Part shown: piece after piece, positions 1 through 10,193 of the stretch
How the letters are laid out: each line of letters starts with the position of its first letter
How positions within the stretch are numbered: the stretch's first letter is position 1
Origin: Fomitopsis serialis
Taxonomy: Eukaryota; Basidiomycota; Agaricomycetes; Polyporales; Fomitopsidaceae
Assembly (NCBI RefSeq): GCF_022376445.1
Contig: NW_025954963.1
Location: 1,608,933-1,672,932, forward strand
Direction of reading: 5' to 3'
Length of the DNA: 64,000 nt
Translations under genes and position numbers: made by a program
The notes under the pieces: model-generated
What the model saw: the letters and a program-made list of their open reading frames with translations, nothing else
Told to the model about the DNA's origin: nothing
The model's database searches: none

Positions 1-1755
1 TACGAGTCGAGCGACTTCAATGCGGACAACCGTGCGTCTCGGAACATTCCAACCGCGCCCGTCTGTCCGGTGGTGTGATCCAAGCAGCGGGCATCCCGAG
101 GTCCCAACGAGTCGATGCGTGCAGTTGCGACACTCGAGTCCAAGTGTGATGAACAGGTGGAGTCGACAGGAACCAGGCATGCCGCTGTCTCCCCGCATCC
201 CAGGAACCAACAGGAACTTGATCGCACTGGAGCCCGACGGCCCCGAGAGAAGCTTGGAGAGGGAGGCGTTAGACCCCGACATCTGTTATACGTCGCCCAG
301 TGACGCACGATCCGGGTTAGCCCTCCCCTCCGTAAAAGAGGTCTTCTTCAGGGTCTGCCCAGGGTCTGCCTAGGGAAGACTAGCTCCGGGTCTCAGTCTC
401 GACCTCTAAGGTATGATGTGGCCAGCAAAAGCGAGCTTACATGCGGCGTCTACATTCTGTAGCGTCTGTGACACTGGAATTCCGGACACCTGAAGGAAGA
501 ACGCGCGGTCACGTAAGTGGCTATAACATATCGGTAAAGGTGCACGAGCACGACATGCACTTACGGAAGGGCCTTCCCGCGAGCAGGCCGGATACGTCCG
601 CACCGGACGTTGAGCGCACCACAGCTGAGCGCCGCGCGCACGCTGAGCGCACTTAGACTATAAATGTGCGGTCCCTGCCGCATGACGTCGGGGGGACGCC
701 CGGAGGATCAGAAGGCTCCGCGGCTCCATTCGCTGCGAGTCACTAGGTGGTGAGTACGCCACGGCTATGGGAGCTGAACGTGATTGGGTGGCTCACCGGG
801 GTACTGGCGTAACATTCGTACTGTGCATATGCGCTGGTTCGCCGGCGACGCATCGCAGCTAGTTCCTAGACACCGCATCGCGCGAGCGGAATCTCCATGG
901 CGGGGATTGATGGTGTGCTAGTACATCCAGGGTCAGTCAATCCCGGCGGACCGTCATACAAGACACACATATGTATGTAGTACCACGCGCCATGCAAGTG
1001 GATCCCTGGCTGATACAATTCAGTAATTAGCCCTTCGGGAAACGCGACACGGCCGACCACCCCCTACTTCTATCTCGACTCCACCCTGCACCTCGACACC
1101 CGGACCGAAGGACAATTCGAGGGTGCGATGCGAGCGAACGACTTCAAGCTCAAAATTGAGTACTGAGCGGGCTGAGCGCGCCGATTCTCGGAACCCTGGA
1201 CACAGGACGATACGGGTGCGGTGCGGGGCCAGCGCGGCTCCCAAGCTCAGTGCTCACACAGTGGTCCTCAGGAACACCAAAACTAGCAGAGAATTCGCGA
1301 TGCCGTAGAGCGGTTGAGTTTACAAAAAAGGGGAAACTCACCATGACTGTTATGTATCAATGCAGGGAAAGCAGACCTGTGAAAACGTCAATGCGTCCGT
1401 GTGTACATTCAAGTTGCAGAACGGTGCTGGCTGTCGCAGCTGCAGGACTTTCCCAGTTTACAATCGAACGGCAGGTTATCAAATAACGCATGCGAAGGGC
1501 CCAACAGCATCAGGCCTGAATGCAATATTATACGCATGCCTAATCATACCACTAGAAAGCATCCTGGACCACCTATGCGACGCTTGCGGTTCGCGAAGCA
1601 CCGCAAGTCCCAGGCTAGGCATATACCGCCAATGTGCGGCCAGCACATGAGATCTTGTCAACCGCAATCAGCGACAAGTATTTCCAGCGAGACTTCATCA
1701 CGCACCTCTAAGAACGCAGCGCACATCCTCACCAGCACAACCCCCCGGGCAGAGC
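1..1755. other. gene-free flank
   Basis: No reading frame here looks like a real protein: the open frames are short, overlap on both strands and lack recognisable domains or paired splice sites. No tRNA or transposon ends were seen. The right part (about 1300-1755) is the 3' flank of the mL58 gene, which ends at 1756 on the minus strand. Confidence 0.5.
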
Positions 1756-2316
1756 CTACCACAGCCCCTTCCTCTTCTTCCTCGCCTCCTCGAAATACGA
1801 CCGCTTGACACCCCACTTGCTCCGCGCGGCCTCGTGCAGCTCGTCCCGGTGCCCGACGATCTTCTTCCGGTCGCGCATCTTCGTCGGCGCCATGATCGCG
1901 ACGAAGTTCGTGCTGCAGTTGAACATCTTCGCGAGCCGCGCGCGGGAGTAGCGCTCCGGGGCCTGCGCGCGCAGCGCACGCATTTTCGCGATGTCCTCTG
2001 CGCTCATCCGCGGGTGCGCCGCCTCCGCCTCCGCCCGGACGAGCGGCGGGAGCGGCCTGTCTGCGGGTGCGGTGGGATTGTGGAGGAGCGGGGAGGCGGG
2101 CTGCGTGGTGTAGGACCACGGTGAGGGGGCGGTCGGCGGGGGACGGTGGATGAAGGTCAGGTCGTCCTCGAGTTTTGTGTACGTCGCATTCGGGTTGTTT
2201 ACGAGCGGGTCGGGGGCGCGGTAGGGCGGCCGCTCGGGGATGCGCGTCGCATACGTGCGCACCGGGCTACATGAGCATGAGGAGGGCAGCCGGAGTCTGC
2301 GAGCGAAGACAGACAT
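1756..2316 (-). CDS. MRPL20: mitochondrial large-subunit ribosomal protein mL58 (YmL20/MRPL20 family)
   Basis: A single-exon gene of 186 residues. The N-terminus (MSVFARRLRLPSS...RTYATR) is basic, Ser-rich and free of acids, as in a mitochondrial presequence, probably cleaved near RTYA. The C-terminal half carries the fungal MRP-L20 pattern: a block starting MSAEDIAKMRALRAQAPERY, then ARLAKMFNCSTNFVAIMAP and a basic tail ending RKKRKGLW. The family is a structural protein of the fungal mitoribosome large subunit, and the yeast member is of similar length. The frame stays open upstream to about 2595, but that part is low-complexity and starts on a non-ATG codon, so the ATG at 2316 directly before the presequence was chosen. 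No intron is needed. Confidence 0.85.
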   Translation of the reverse strand: MSVFARRLRLPSSCSCSPVRTYATRIPERPPYRAPDPLVNNPNATYTKLEDDLTFIHRPPPTAPSPWSYTTQPASPLLHNPTAPADRPLPPLVRAEAEAAHPRMSAEDIAKMRALRAQAPERYSRARLAKMFNCSTNFVAIMAPTKMRDRKKIVGHRDELHEAARSKWGVKRSYFEEARKKRKGLW

Positions 2317-3577
2317 GGCGGGTTGCAGAACTTGTCCGGTGGCGGCTTGGTGGCGGCCCACTGCCAGGGACCGCGCCCATCGCCTCCAAAACAGGAAGGT
2401 CTCCGGGGTGTCCGGCGGGACTTCCCGGTCGCTCGGCGGACACTCTGGCTTCTCCCGTGTTCCGCTACGCCGGGACCCGCGATGCTCTGCGATGCTTCGT
2501 CGACGTCGGCGGGGGCAGTTGGGCCAGCTTGCCCAGGCCCTCTCATGTCCCGACGAGTCTATCACCTCCTTCGCCGCAAGGGCTTCCACGCACACCGTGC
2601 TTGGTGTCTAATCTCGCGCGCGCAGCTGGCGAAAGGTCGGTAGATCCCCGTGTCACCAGCCAAGTCGAGGCTGCACTCGCCTCCGACGGGGATCCACCCA
2701 CGCGCGCAACGTCTATCGGGGTGCACTTCGTGGAGGCGGCAAAGCCTAGACAGACCTACGGCCGACTCTGCTTATTGGCTCGCCGTGCGTCCGTGCGCCT
2801 GTACGGCACCATTCAGTCTGTCCTGATAGGCTCTGCATGTGTGGCCCCGACGAGGCTCTCGCTCAATGATTGCCGCCATCCTAAGTTGTCCACTCTGGGC
2901 TGTCCCCCCGAAGCGGACTGGGTCTCAGCCGCATATCATTCAACGTCAGCGACATTCCGAACACGCCTAGACGTGCACAACAGCACTCAGCCGCGCAGAT
3001 TCTAGTCTGCGCTCGGCGAAATTAGCACGCTTCGCGCTGGCTCCGGAGCGCGGGTGCTCCGTTGCTGCCAGTGAGCCGCGAGCAGCGGGACGCACGATGG
3101 AGGATCAATAGAGTATCTATCTGCATCCATCCAATGGCCGCCCCTTCGAGCGGCCCAAACCCACGCTGTGGAGTGGGACATCTGCGGACCAGTCACGCCG
3201 CCCTACTATCAGGCCTCTCGCCGCTTCCGGGGGCCCGCCATGGAGCCAGCAGATGTGCGACACACCCTTGACGCAGGCGATGCAGCCCATCGGCGCCGGT
3301 CTGCGCCCCAGTCGTCGCGCACCCTGCCCTCCGAGCTGCCAGGCGACCGTATGCTGCCCCAGAAAAGGTACTAGAAAATTCACTATGACGTCGGTGTCGA
3401 GCACAACATTCCCCCCGTTTGCGGGATGGCCGGCCCTCGGGGATCCGCCTATTCTGGCCAAGCATGCCGCCTCGAGTGCGAGCCGAACAAACGGAGACAA
3501 TCATCCGCATGCGCACGCCCGCACGAGCTTCGCGCCCATCGTGTTCCAGCTCGGGCGAAGCCGGTGTTTTCTGTACA
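2317..3577. other. intergenic region between mL58 and the small acidic gene
   Basis: This holds the mL58 promoter at its left end and the promoter of the gene at 3688 at its right end. Open frames on the plus strand here (for example across 2175-3005) are antisense or out-of-frame shadows with no domain. Nothing else is visible. Confidence 0.4.
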
Positions 3578-3585
3578 TATATAAG
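3578..3585 (+). promoter_or_regulatory. TATA box (TATATAAG)
   Basis: A consensus TATATAAG lies 110 bp upstream of the ATG at 3688, a normal distance for a fungal TATA-type promoter with an 80-nt leader. It supports the small reading frame downstream being a transcribed gene. Confidence 0.6.
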
Positions 3586-3687
3586 TCACTAACGCTTGCT
3601 GACTCGGCAGTCCAGAGCATCCTTCACGTTCCTCCGTGTCCGAACCTGCCTGCCCTCGCACCTGGGCCTCACATCCCCACCACACCC

Positions 3688-3909
3688 ATGCAGGAACTCC
3701 CGCTCTACAACAACCCGGACGCCAAAGTCGCGCTCGTGGGGTACGCGCAGGAGATGTACCAGTACACCTTCGACCTGTGGACCGCCGCGAAGAAGCGGCT
3801 GCCGCAGCCCTCCGACGGACAGACGTCGTCCGACGATGACGACGACGATACCCACAGCAGCCTGAACACACCCGTGCCTGTCGCCCCATCCATCCCCGCC
3901 CCCGCGTAG
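3688..3909 (+). CDS. small acidic protein, function unknown
   Basis: A 73-residue reading frame starting MQELPLYNNPDAK. The first 40 residues look like amphipathic helix (ALVGYAQEMYQYTFDLWTAA, then KKR). After that comes a low-complexity tail with a Ser-Ser plus six-Asp run and a Pro-rich end (PVPVAPSIPAPA). No signal peptide or membrane segment is seen. Support comes from the consensus TATA box 110 bp upstream and from the ordered, protein-like N-terminal half. Translation in other frames over the same DNA gives only Arg/Ser-rich shadows. I do not recognise the family. It could also be one exon of a larger gene. Confidence 0.5.
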   Translation: MQELPLYNNPDAKVALVGYAQEMYQYTFDLWTAAKKRLPQPSDGQTSSDDDDDDTHSSLNTPVPVAPSIPAPA

Positions 3910-5751
3910 GCGCTCCTCGCTTCTCGCCATATGTTACCGTCCCGGTGCGCTCATCTTCCCTCGCGCTTCCGCCGCCGAACTTGACGATGACGACGCACAG
4001 CATGCGCGCTTCTTACTTTGGACGCTATAGTCGTCACCCGCACCCAATGCGAGCTCTTCTCTATCCCCCTGGATCGCGGTCGACCGCCCCCATGTCATCG
4101 ACATCCTTTCTTCCTTCCGCATCGCTCCACCGCTACGTCGACTAGAAGCGCACGCTCGACGTAGCCGCCATCTACATTCTACGTCGCTTCCCCGTCGCTC
4201 CCTCTAGTGCCCCTGTCCCCGATCGTACCTCGCCGTCACCGCATGACGCGCCTCGACGTCAGTCCCGGCGCATACTACGCACAATCCGATGGCTTCCCTT
4301 CATCACGCACCCTCACATGCCCCGCTTGCCGACCCGACGCGTACACGCTGCTACCGACCGCCCGCCGAGCCACCCTTCGGACGAGCTTGGCGCCGGCGGG
4401 AGGGTTGATCCGCTCGCCTCGGCGGCACACGCTCACGACGCCGCCGAGCAGCTGTGCCGCAGATGGCCAACGCTGCAATGATGCCTTTCCGAGGGGCTCC
4501 GAAGGCGGGGTCTGTGCTGGTCAGGAACGCCGGGCTACTAGTGCCATTGGTCGCGACGCTTCTCGACGTCCGATTGACAATTGCGTCCACGATGGGAGTC
4601 GATCGGGGCGTGGGGCTGTGCGGGACCCACGACAGGGACGAGGATCATTTCATGTATGTATGTAATCAGTCCATGTATAATGTCGATGACGTATTTCAAC
4701 GACCTGCGGTGGGTATATGGACGCTCGACGGGTCACAAATCGAGCGATACATGTGTCTTCTTCCTGTCATATATGAGCGTATGGCATGTGGCTGGAACAA
4801 CAGCCGTACAACAGCCGCATGCCAAATACGTCGGCCGACGTCCTGTGACTGTTCGCTCGTGTGCAACGCCCCTCTCGTCCTGACGTTGGAATGCAGCAGG
4901 AACCCTCCAGAAAGCCTTCGGCGACGTGCCACTATGCGCGCATGACGCTAATAAGCTTAAGCGTTGGCAGGACGCTTGCACGCGCAGCCGAGGCAGCGAA
5001 ATTTCATGTTCAAATGATCTAGGTAAGTACGCACATGGTCCATCTGAGCCGGTGTCATTCAAGCGTCTTTATCCGGATAGGTTCGCATTTCTGGTCTTGC
5101 GTACGGCCGGTTGCCTAGCATGCAAGTGTCTGCGTCTTGATCAGAGGACAGTTGCTGCTGTCATTCTGATCGACAGTGCTACCCCTACACGTCGTATGGT
5201 AGTCCCCAAGGGAGAGGCGTACCACCTCCTGCTCAGATCCGGAAGGCAGAGAACGTAGACATTCCCAGCCAGGTACGCATAGCTGCTCGGCAGAGCACAC
5301 ACGCACTAAATCTTTATCATGCATTGGCACGCCAAACTGAGCACCTTCAAGTGCCCCTCCGTGATGTTCTGAGACGACCTGCACGGAAATAGGAGTACAA
5401 GGCTCACCTCGATCGGAACCCGGATTATGGTGCAACATTTCGGTGTACTTAGTACTGGCAATGCGACTCGGTGCTAGTACTATAGTGTGCATGGCCCAGA
5501 TGGATTGATGCGGCCCACCGCAGGTTCTGTACCTGCTATTTCAAGGATCGAGTTGACTTACTTCGATGACACCTCGTGCATTTTGTGGCGGGAATGCGCT
5601 TGAAGAACGGTGGTGGGAAAGCAGGAGTTCGTAGGCTGTGACGGTGGTACTTCGGAATTCGTTGCCATACTGAACAGTAGAACGACCTCGACATCGGTCC
5701 GCCCCGTTACTGTCCCCGCCCTAGATTTCTATCTTCGAGGTCCACATTTCT
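3910..5751. other. intergenic stretch
   Basis: About 1.8 kb with only short, mutually overlapping open frames on both strands and no domain, tRNA or repeat that I can see. It separates the small acidic gene from the 3' end of the first F-box gene. Confidence 0.4.
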
Positions 5752-7521
5752 TCACAACAGTGGTCCATTACACTCGACCTCTCGGACAACCTCCTTCAGC
5801 CGTTCAAGGTCTTTGGGCTCCATATTCTTCGGGTTCAATATACGCAACCTCTCGATCTCCGCCCCGGCTTCGCGGCGTTCGATTAAAACTTTAACTAGAG
5901 TGGTAATGCATCCAGCGGTATCCTCGCCAGACGGGCTTCCAGGATTCCTGAAGCATACGCCGTCCAGCGTAAGGAGACCGAGTTGGGGGAAGGGGTATCC
6001 CAGTGCGAAAGCCTCGTCATCACGTCGATGCACTACCGGATCATCTCTGTCTTTCTGCAGCAACACCCACTGGGGAACTACGTCGTGGTCCTTCGGCGGT
6101 CGGAGGTAGAGCTGTGTGACCTTCGTCATATGTTGGCTCGTCGCAGTCCACACATGATGCCCATGCAGCAGGGGGAAGTTGATGAGAAACAGGGAATCAA
6201 CGTCATGGATAGGAGACAGTTCACAGAATGTCGTGAACATGTCCAGACCGCCGTCGTGACCGTCCGAGTCCCAGAACCGTACATCGAAGCTGGGTGACGT
6301 GCCGCTCCTCTGGGGATACAAGTCAGGTTGGTCCATCGCACCATCGTCGACGTGGACAATCTGGGTGTATCCGCGCACACGGGCGGCGTACCGAAAGAGC
6401 TCAACGACGAGCGTGAGGGGCCTGCCTAAGCTGTGCATCTTCGAAGCCAGGGCGGCGCAGAATTCGTGCTGCAGGGCTTGGCTACCTGAGGTTCGAAGCG
6501 CAGCGAGAGACGGGGTGTCCATGTAGCTCAGGAGGAACAAGTTGTTGACTGCACCTTCCGAGATGTGCAGGCGGCGCAGGTGTGGCAAGAAAGCATGAAT
6601 AGAGGGAGCGGGTAGCGCTGCCGTGTTTGGACCCGGAGGGGACAACAGCACCCCGTAGTCGATGACAAGCTCTTGCAGGAGAGACATGTGTGCGAGGGCA
6701 GTCAGTAAGTCTTGAACTGTTCCCGTGGCCTTTCGTTTGAGCAGTCTATCCGAGTCGGGGTTGTTCCCGAGGGTCAGGTGGGTTAGTGTTGGTAGCACGA
6801 TTGTGCCCCACTCCAATGGGACCGTGTAAAGGTGGAGACGTCGTAGATTCGTGGTCTCGAGACGGTGCATCAGGCGGAGGGCTTTATCGGGTGACACGCT
6901 TTCGTGTTCGCAATGAATGGACAGCGACTCGAGCAGGGGAGCGGATCCGCCCAGTCGGTCCAAGACGTCCGCGTAGTCAGGCAGAAGCCCCAGCAGAGTG
7001 AACGACAACCCGCCTATCCGTGGCAAATGCGACAGGATCAGATTCGCGACCCTGTTTTGGCCCTCCACCGAGTAGCCAGGACGAAACCGCCGATCAGCAT
7101 CCATTGAATCCCACACCACCGATACGACGAGGGGTGCCTTCCGGGCCCACTCCAGAAACAGGGGGATCGGCAGGGATCCACACCGCGCCGTCACTTTGAG
7201 GTGGCTCCAGAGCGGTGTGCAGCTGAGCGCGACGGCTCGCCAGTGCCTGCAGACTTGAGTCGCTCGGAGCCAGTGGTACGGATGTAGGGCGCCCTGCCTG
7301 CCGATGCGCGCATCGTAGGTCGTACGCGCCGCTACTGTCTGTAAGAACACCTCGCTGAGGACCTCCGGGGGAAGCCTGGCGATGGGCACGAAGGTGTTGA
7401 GGCGGGCCTTGAGGTCGCTGATGCACTGGGTATGGTACGTGATGTCGTCGTGGATTGTCTGGAGAGTTTGCGATGGAGAGTCCGGGCGCACTTGACGGGT
7501 TGTTGAAGTGTTCACGTCCAT
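5752..7521 (-). CDS. F-box protein, type A, intact
   Basis: A 589-residue intronless coding region. A leader of about 20-45 residues (IHDDITYHTQCISDLKARLN) runs into an F-box core (LPPEVLSEVFLQTV, later WLRATQVCRHWRAVALSC, then LWSHLKV) at about residues 45-105. The rest is irregular LRR-like sequence and ends in the family's C-terminal block (LVKVLIERREAGAEIERLRI...LERLKEVVREVECNGPLL). F-box proteins recruit substrates to SKP1-CUL1 ubiquitin ligases; the target is unknown. The start was set by its paralogue at 40276: both begin ATGGACGTGAAC a few bases after an identical caggttacac acceptor-like sequence, which suggests a shared 5'UTR intron. The open frame continues upstream but loses similarity to the paralogue. 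Confidence 0.82.
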   Translation of the reverse strand: MDVNTSTTRQVRPDSPSQTLQTIHDDITYHTQCISDLKARLNTFVPIARLPPEVLSEVFLQTVAARTTYDARIGRQGALHPYHWLRATQVCRHWRAVALSCTPLWSHLKVTARCGSLPIPLFLEWARKAPLVVSVVWDSMDADRRFRPGYSVEGQNRVANLILSHLPRIGGLSFTLLGLLPDYADVLDRLGGSAPLLESLSIHCEHESVSPDKALRLMHRLETTNLRRLHLYTVPLEWGTIVLPTLTHLTLGNNPDSDRLLKRKATGTVQDLLTALAHMSLLQELVIDYGVLLSPPGPNTAALPAPSIHAFLPHLRRLHISEGAVNNLFLLSYMDTPSLAALRTSGSQALQHEFCAALASKMHSLGRPLTLVVELFRYAARVRGYTQIVHVDDGAMDQPDLYPQRSGTSPSFDVRFWDSDGHDGGLDMFTTFCELSPIHDVDSLFLINFPLLHGHHVWTATSQHMTKVTQLYLRPPKDHDVVPQWVLLQKDRDDPVVHRRDDEAFALGYPFPQLGLLTLDGVCFRNPGSPSGEDTAGCITTLVKVLIERREAGAEIERLRILNPKNMEPKDLERLKEVVREVECNGPLL

Positions 7522-7717
7522 TGCGTGTAACCTGAAGCACCGAGATGAGTTAAATTCCGAATAGATATTGCATGGAAACTCAACACTTGGTACCGTACAG
7601 TTGTCGTCGAGGTCTCTGAGGTGATTACTTACCGTCTGTCGTGGGCTCGACTGTGACACATACCAAACGCCGGAGAGTCACGCCCACTTGAAACTGCATA
7701 ACTTGACGTCCATGCCC

Positions 7718-7736
7718 TGCTCAATCGATCCGCCCA
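7718..7736 (-). promoter_or_regulatory. conserved promoter block of type A F-box gene
   Basis: On the minus strand this reads tgggcggatcgattgagca. The same 19 bases occur on the plus strand at 40069-40087. In both cases the block lies about 190-200 bp upstream of the ATG of a type A F-box gene. It is either a conserved control element or a marker of recent duplication. Confidence 0.55.
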
Positions 7737-7990
7737 TGCATCTAATTCCACTCACCTACGCAATGGCGCTTCTCAGCCTGAGGCGTTGGCTCACTGCGCA
7801 TGCATTCTGACTCGTGTAAGCTGTTAGTACGTCACGGTATAGTAAACGTTATATAGCAGATCGAAATTCGTGAACATGTCCAGATCTGATCGAGATCGAA
7901 GACTACGGGCCGTAATGGGACACGGTACTTTGCGGCACAACCAGAGTTACAAGTAACCATCGCTTTCCGAGCCGGAGTCGATGTCATCCT

Positions 7991-8011
7991 GAGGCCTGAG
8001 GCCTGAGGCCT
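7991..8011. repeat. three tandem copies of gaggcct
   Basis: Three perfect head-to-tail copies of the heptamer gaggcct, lying just beyond the decayed 3' end of the neighbouring F-box pseudogene. It looks like simple slippage, with no sign of function. Confidence 0.8.
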
Positions 8012-8029
8012 TGGGACACCTTAGGCCAA

Positions 8030-9704
8030 TCTTTAGTATAAGCGCTCGGAGGTCCCGTCCCACCCCACCACACGCACGACTTCCTTCAACAAGTCGATCT
8101 CTGAGTTCTCAGATTGAAGGGGGATATGATACGGAGCTGTTCGATCTCCGCGCCGCACTCGTATCGCTGTACGAAGCAGTTGAGCAGGCGGTCAAGCAAG
8201 GTTTCCTGCTGATGGTGGTCAGGGTTGCCCCGGCTCAGCAGCGTGAGGAGTCGAAGTTGAGGGAGGATATGATGATAGACGCGGCCATCGCCAGTCTGAA
8301 TCTCGTTTTGTTTCCAGCGGCGTCGCTGCAACAACACATCTGGGAGGACCTCGAACGCGGAGCCATTCATGGCGCAAATCTTTGTGACGTTGCTGGTTTG
8401 CCCAAGAAGTGTGGATCATCGATGGGAAGGAGCCGGCAAAGGTCAGACACCCTATCGGGCTGCAAGGACTTCAGTTGTAAGTGCAACGCAGGCCGAGCCT
8501 CTATAATGCCCGTTATCTCTCCGTCAAAGTCTTTCAAGTTGGCCGCGCTGTAGACGTTTTCATAGGCTAGAACGCGTACGTAGTCACCGCTCCCTAACAG
8601 GTCGGGGTCAATCGCGATCTCAAGGGTGCGGAAGGTCTGGAGATTGGATGCCTTAGGAACAATAGCGGCAACGAGTATGGGGTAAAATGACTCTGGAGAT
8701 GGGCCGCCGTCCACCAGCCAGCACAGTCGCGAGAGCGAGGGGGTTTCCAAATGGTTGAGAAGACATAGGCCGTTGGTAACGGTCTCAGCGATCTCTAAGG
8801 CTTGCAGGCGGGGAAGAGCGACTTGAATCGAGAAATCCGGGATCGCCGTCGTTTCGGCGGACGCCTTTAGTGCATACCGCATCACTAGCTCTTCGATATC
8901 CATGAGTGCAGGTAGCAGATACGATTCGCAGGTGACAGTCAAGTGCGTCAATTGTGGAAACGATACCACCGAGTCGGTCCACTTTGGCAGCGCAATGTTG
9001 GCGCAATGTTTTGCAAGTCCAATCGTCGAAGTCGACGGGTCTCGGTGTGCTGCAATAGCTGCTGCACGTGGTCCAGTCCTCTGTAAGCTGCGCCCAATCG
9101 TACCACCCCATAGCAATCAATCGACAGTGATTCGAGCTGCGGAGCAGCCTGAGCTCCGTCCAGCAGCCCCAGGACCTGGTCTGGGTAATATGGGTGACGG
9201 ACCATGATAGACAACGAACGTACGCGCGTCATGTGCGAGAGGACCATCGCTATCGCCTCCTCCGGAAGCTGAGGCTCCGACGTGACGTCGGACTTCCACG
9301 CAGTGATGGCAACGGCGAGAGGTGCGCTTTTAGATCGTTCCAGCACCTCCGCCATCCACTCCGTCCGAGTCGGCGGCAATGTCGACACCATTATATCGCT
9401 CCAAAGAGCAAGGCAGCTCAACGCAACGGAGCGCCAGTGTCTACAGACATGGGATACGCCCATCCAGCTGGATGGCGGAGGCATGAGGTACGCACTCTGA
9501 CCACCAACGATGCTAGCCGCGATGTGCAAGAAGACCTCGCAAAGGACCTCCGGAGGAAGCACAGAGATAGGTGCGACGGTGTACAGATGCGTTTTCAGCA
9601 CTGCCAGGTAGTTTGATTGGTAGACGATCTCGTCTTCGATTGCCCCGCGAGTCCGCATCGCGGAAGGCTAGGCGTACGGGGCGACCACTTGATTCCACCG
9701 CCAT
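8030..9704 (-). pseudogene. F-box protein, type B, pseudogene
   Basis: A broken paralogue of the intact type B gene at 38037-39878. Similarity runs its full length, from MAVESSGR at 9704 through the F-box (LPPEVLCEVFLHI, later HVCRHWRSVALSC) to the C-terminal QRYECGAEIEQLRII block and EIDLLKEVVR near 8070. Four lesions separate it from the intact copy: a 2-bp loss near codon 17; an 11-bp tandem duplication at 8990-9011 (gcgcaatgttg then gcgcaatgttt); a net 49-bp loss near 8400 that removes about 18 codons after LLPIDD; and a 1-bp loss near 8100. The duplication and the 49-bp loss are too large for base-calling error, so this is a true pseudogene. Confidence 0.8.
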
Positions 9705-10098
9705 ATGTGGTATGGAATGCGTCGGCCTCAGGCTGATGGGAATGCTGCACACTGGCAGCTACCTCGCGCGAGTCAGTGAAATGGTTCAGAGGAATGCGGC
9801 ATTGCTCACGTCGTTCGAAAGGATTCTACCCGCGTGTGTGAATACGGTGCAATGGGCTCCTCAACTTTGGCAGTTATCAATGTTCAAGTTGGAGGTAAAC
9901 TTTGAGTGTTGCTGTACGGATACAGTACTGGACATCGATGACAGCCACTTTTGCGCGTGGGTGTGCATACGTGCCCAGGTCACCGATACTTCTGTGTAAA
10001 GTTCGGGAATAAAAAGCACTGTGACGTCGAGCGACAACCTGTTACTGACAGTGTTAGACGTCAGACCATGGGGCCGCTCACATTGTGACTCAAATCAC
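9705..10098. other. upstream flank of the F-box pseudogene
   Basis: Holds the former promoter of the type B pseudogene. Just before its ATG the minus strand reads cattccataccac, resembling the leader of the intact copy near 38020-38036. No other gene is seen. Confidence 0.4.
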
Positions 10099-10104
10099 AA
10101 AAAA
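10099..10104 (-). terminator. RNA polymerase III terminator (T6)
   Basis: Six T on the minus strand, 19 bases beyond the 3' end of the tRNA-Gly, as expected for Pol III termination. Confidence 0.8.
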
Positions 10105-10123
10105 CACGCTGACCTCGACGCAT

Positions 10124-10193
10124 GCATTAAGGGGGAATCGAACCCCCGGCGGGTCGATGGCAACGACCCAGGTTACCACTACCCCATTAATGC
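10124..10193 (-). tRNA. tRNA-Gly (anticodon GCC)
   Basis: The minus strand folds into a complete 70-nt cloverleaf without intron. The acceptor stem GCATTAA/TTAATGC pairs in all seven positions. The D-arm has an AGTGGTA loop. The five-pair anticodon stem holds the loop TTGCCAT (anticodon GCC, reading GGC/GGU). The T-arm GGGGG/CCCCC encloses TTCGATT, which also forms the internal B box. CCA is not encoded, as usual in eukaryotes. A T6 terminator follows. Confidence 0.96.

Noticed and set aside
2175..3005. A 276-codon plus-strand frame overlapping mL58
   Set aside because: It starts inside the antisense of a recognised gene and continues into low-complexity intergenic DNA with no domain.
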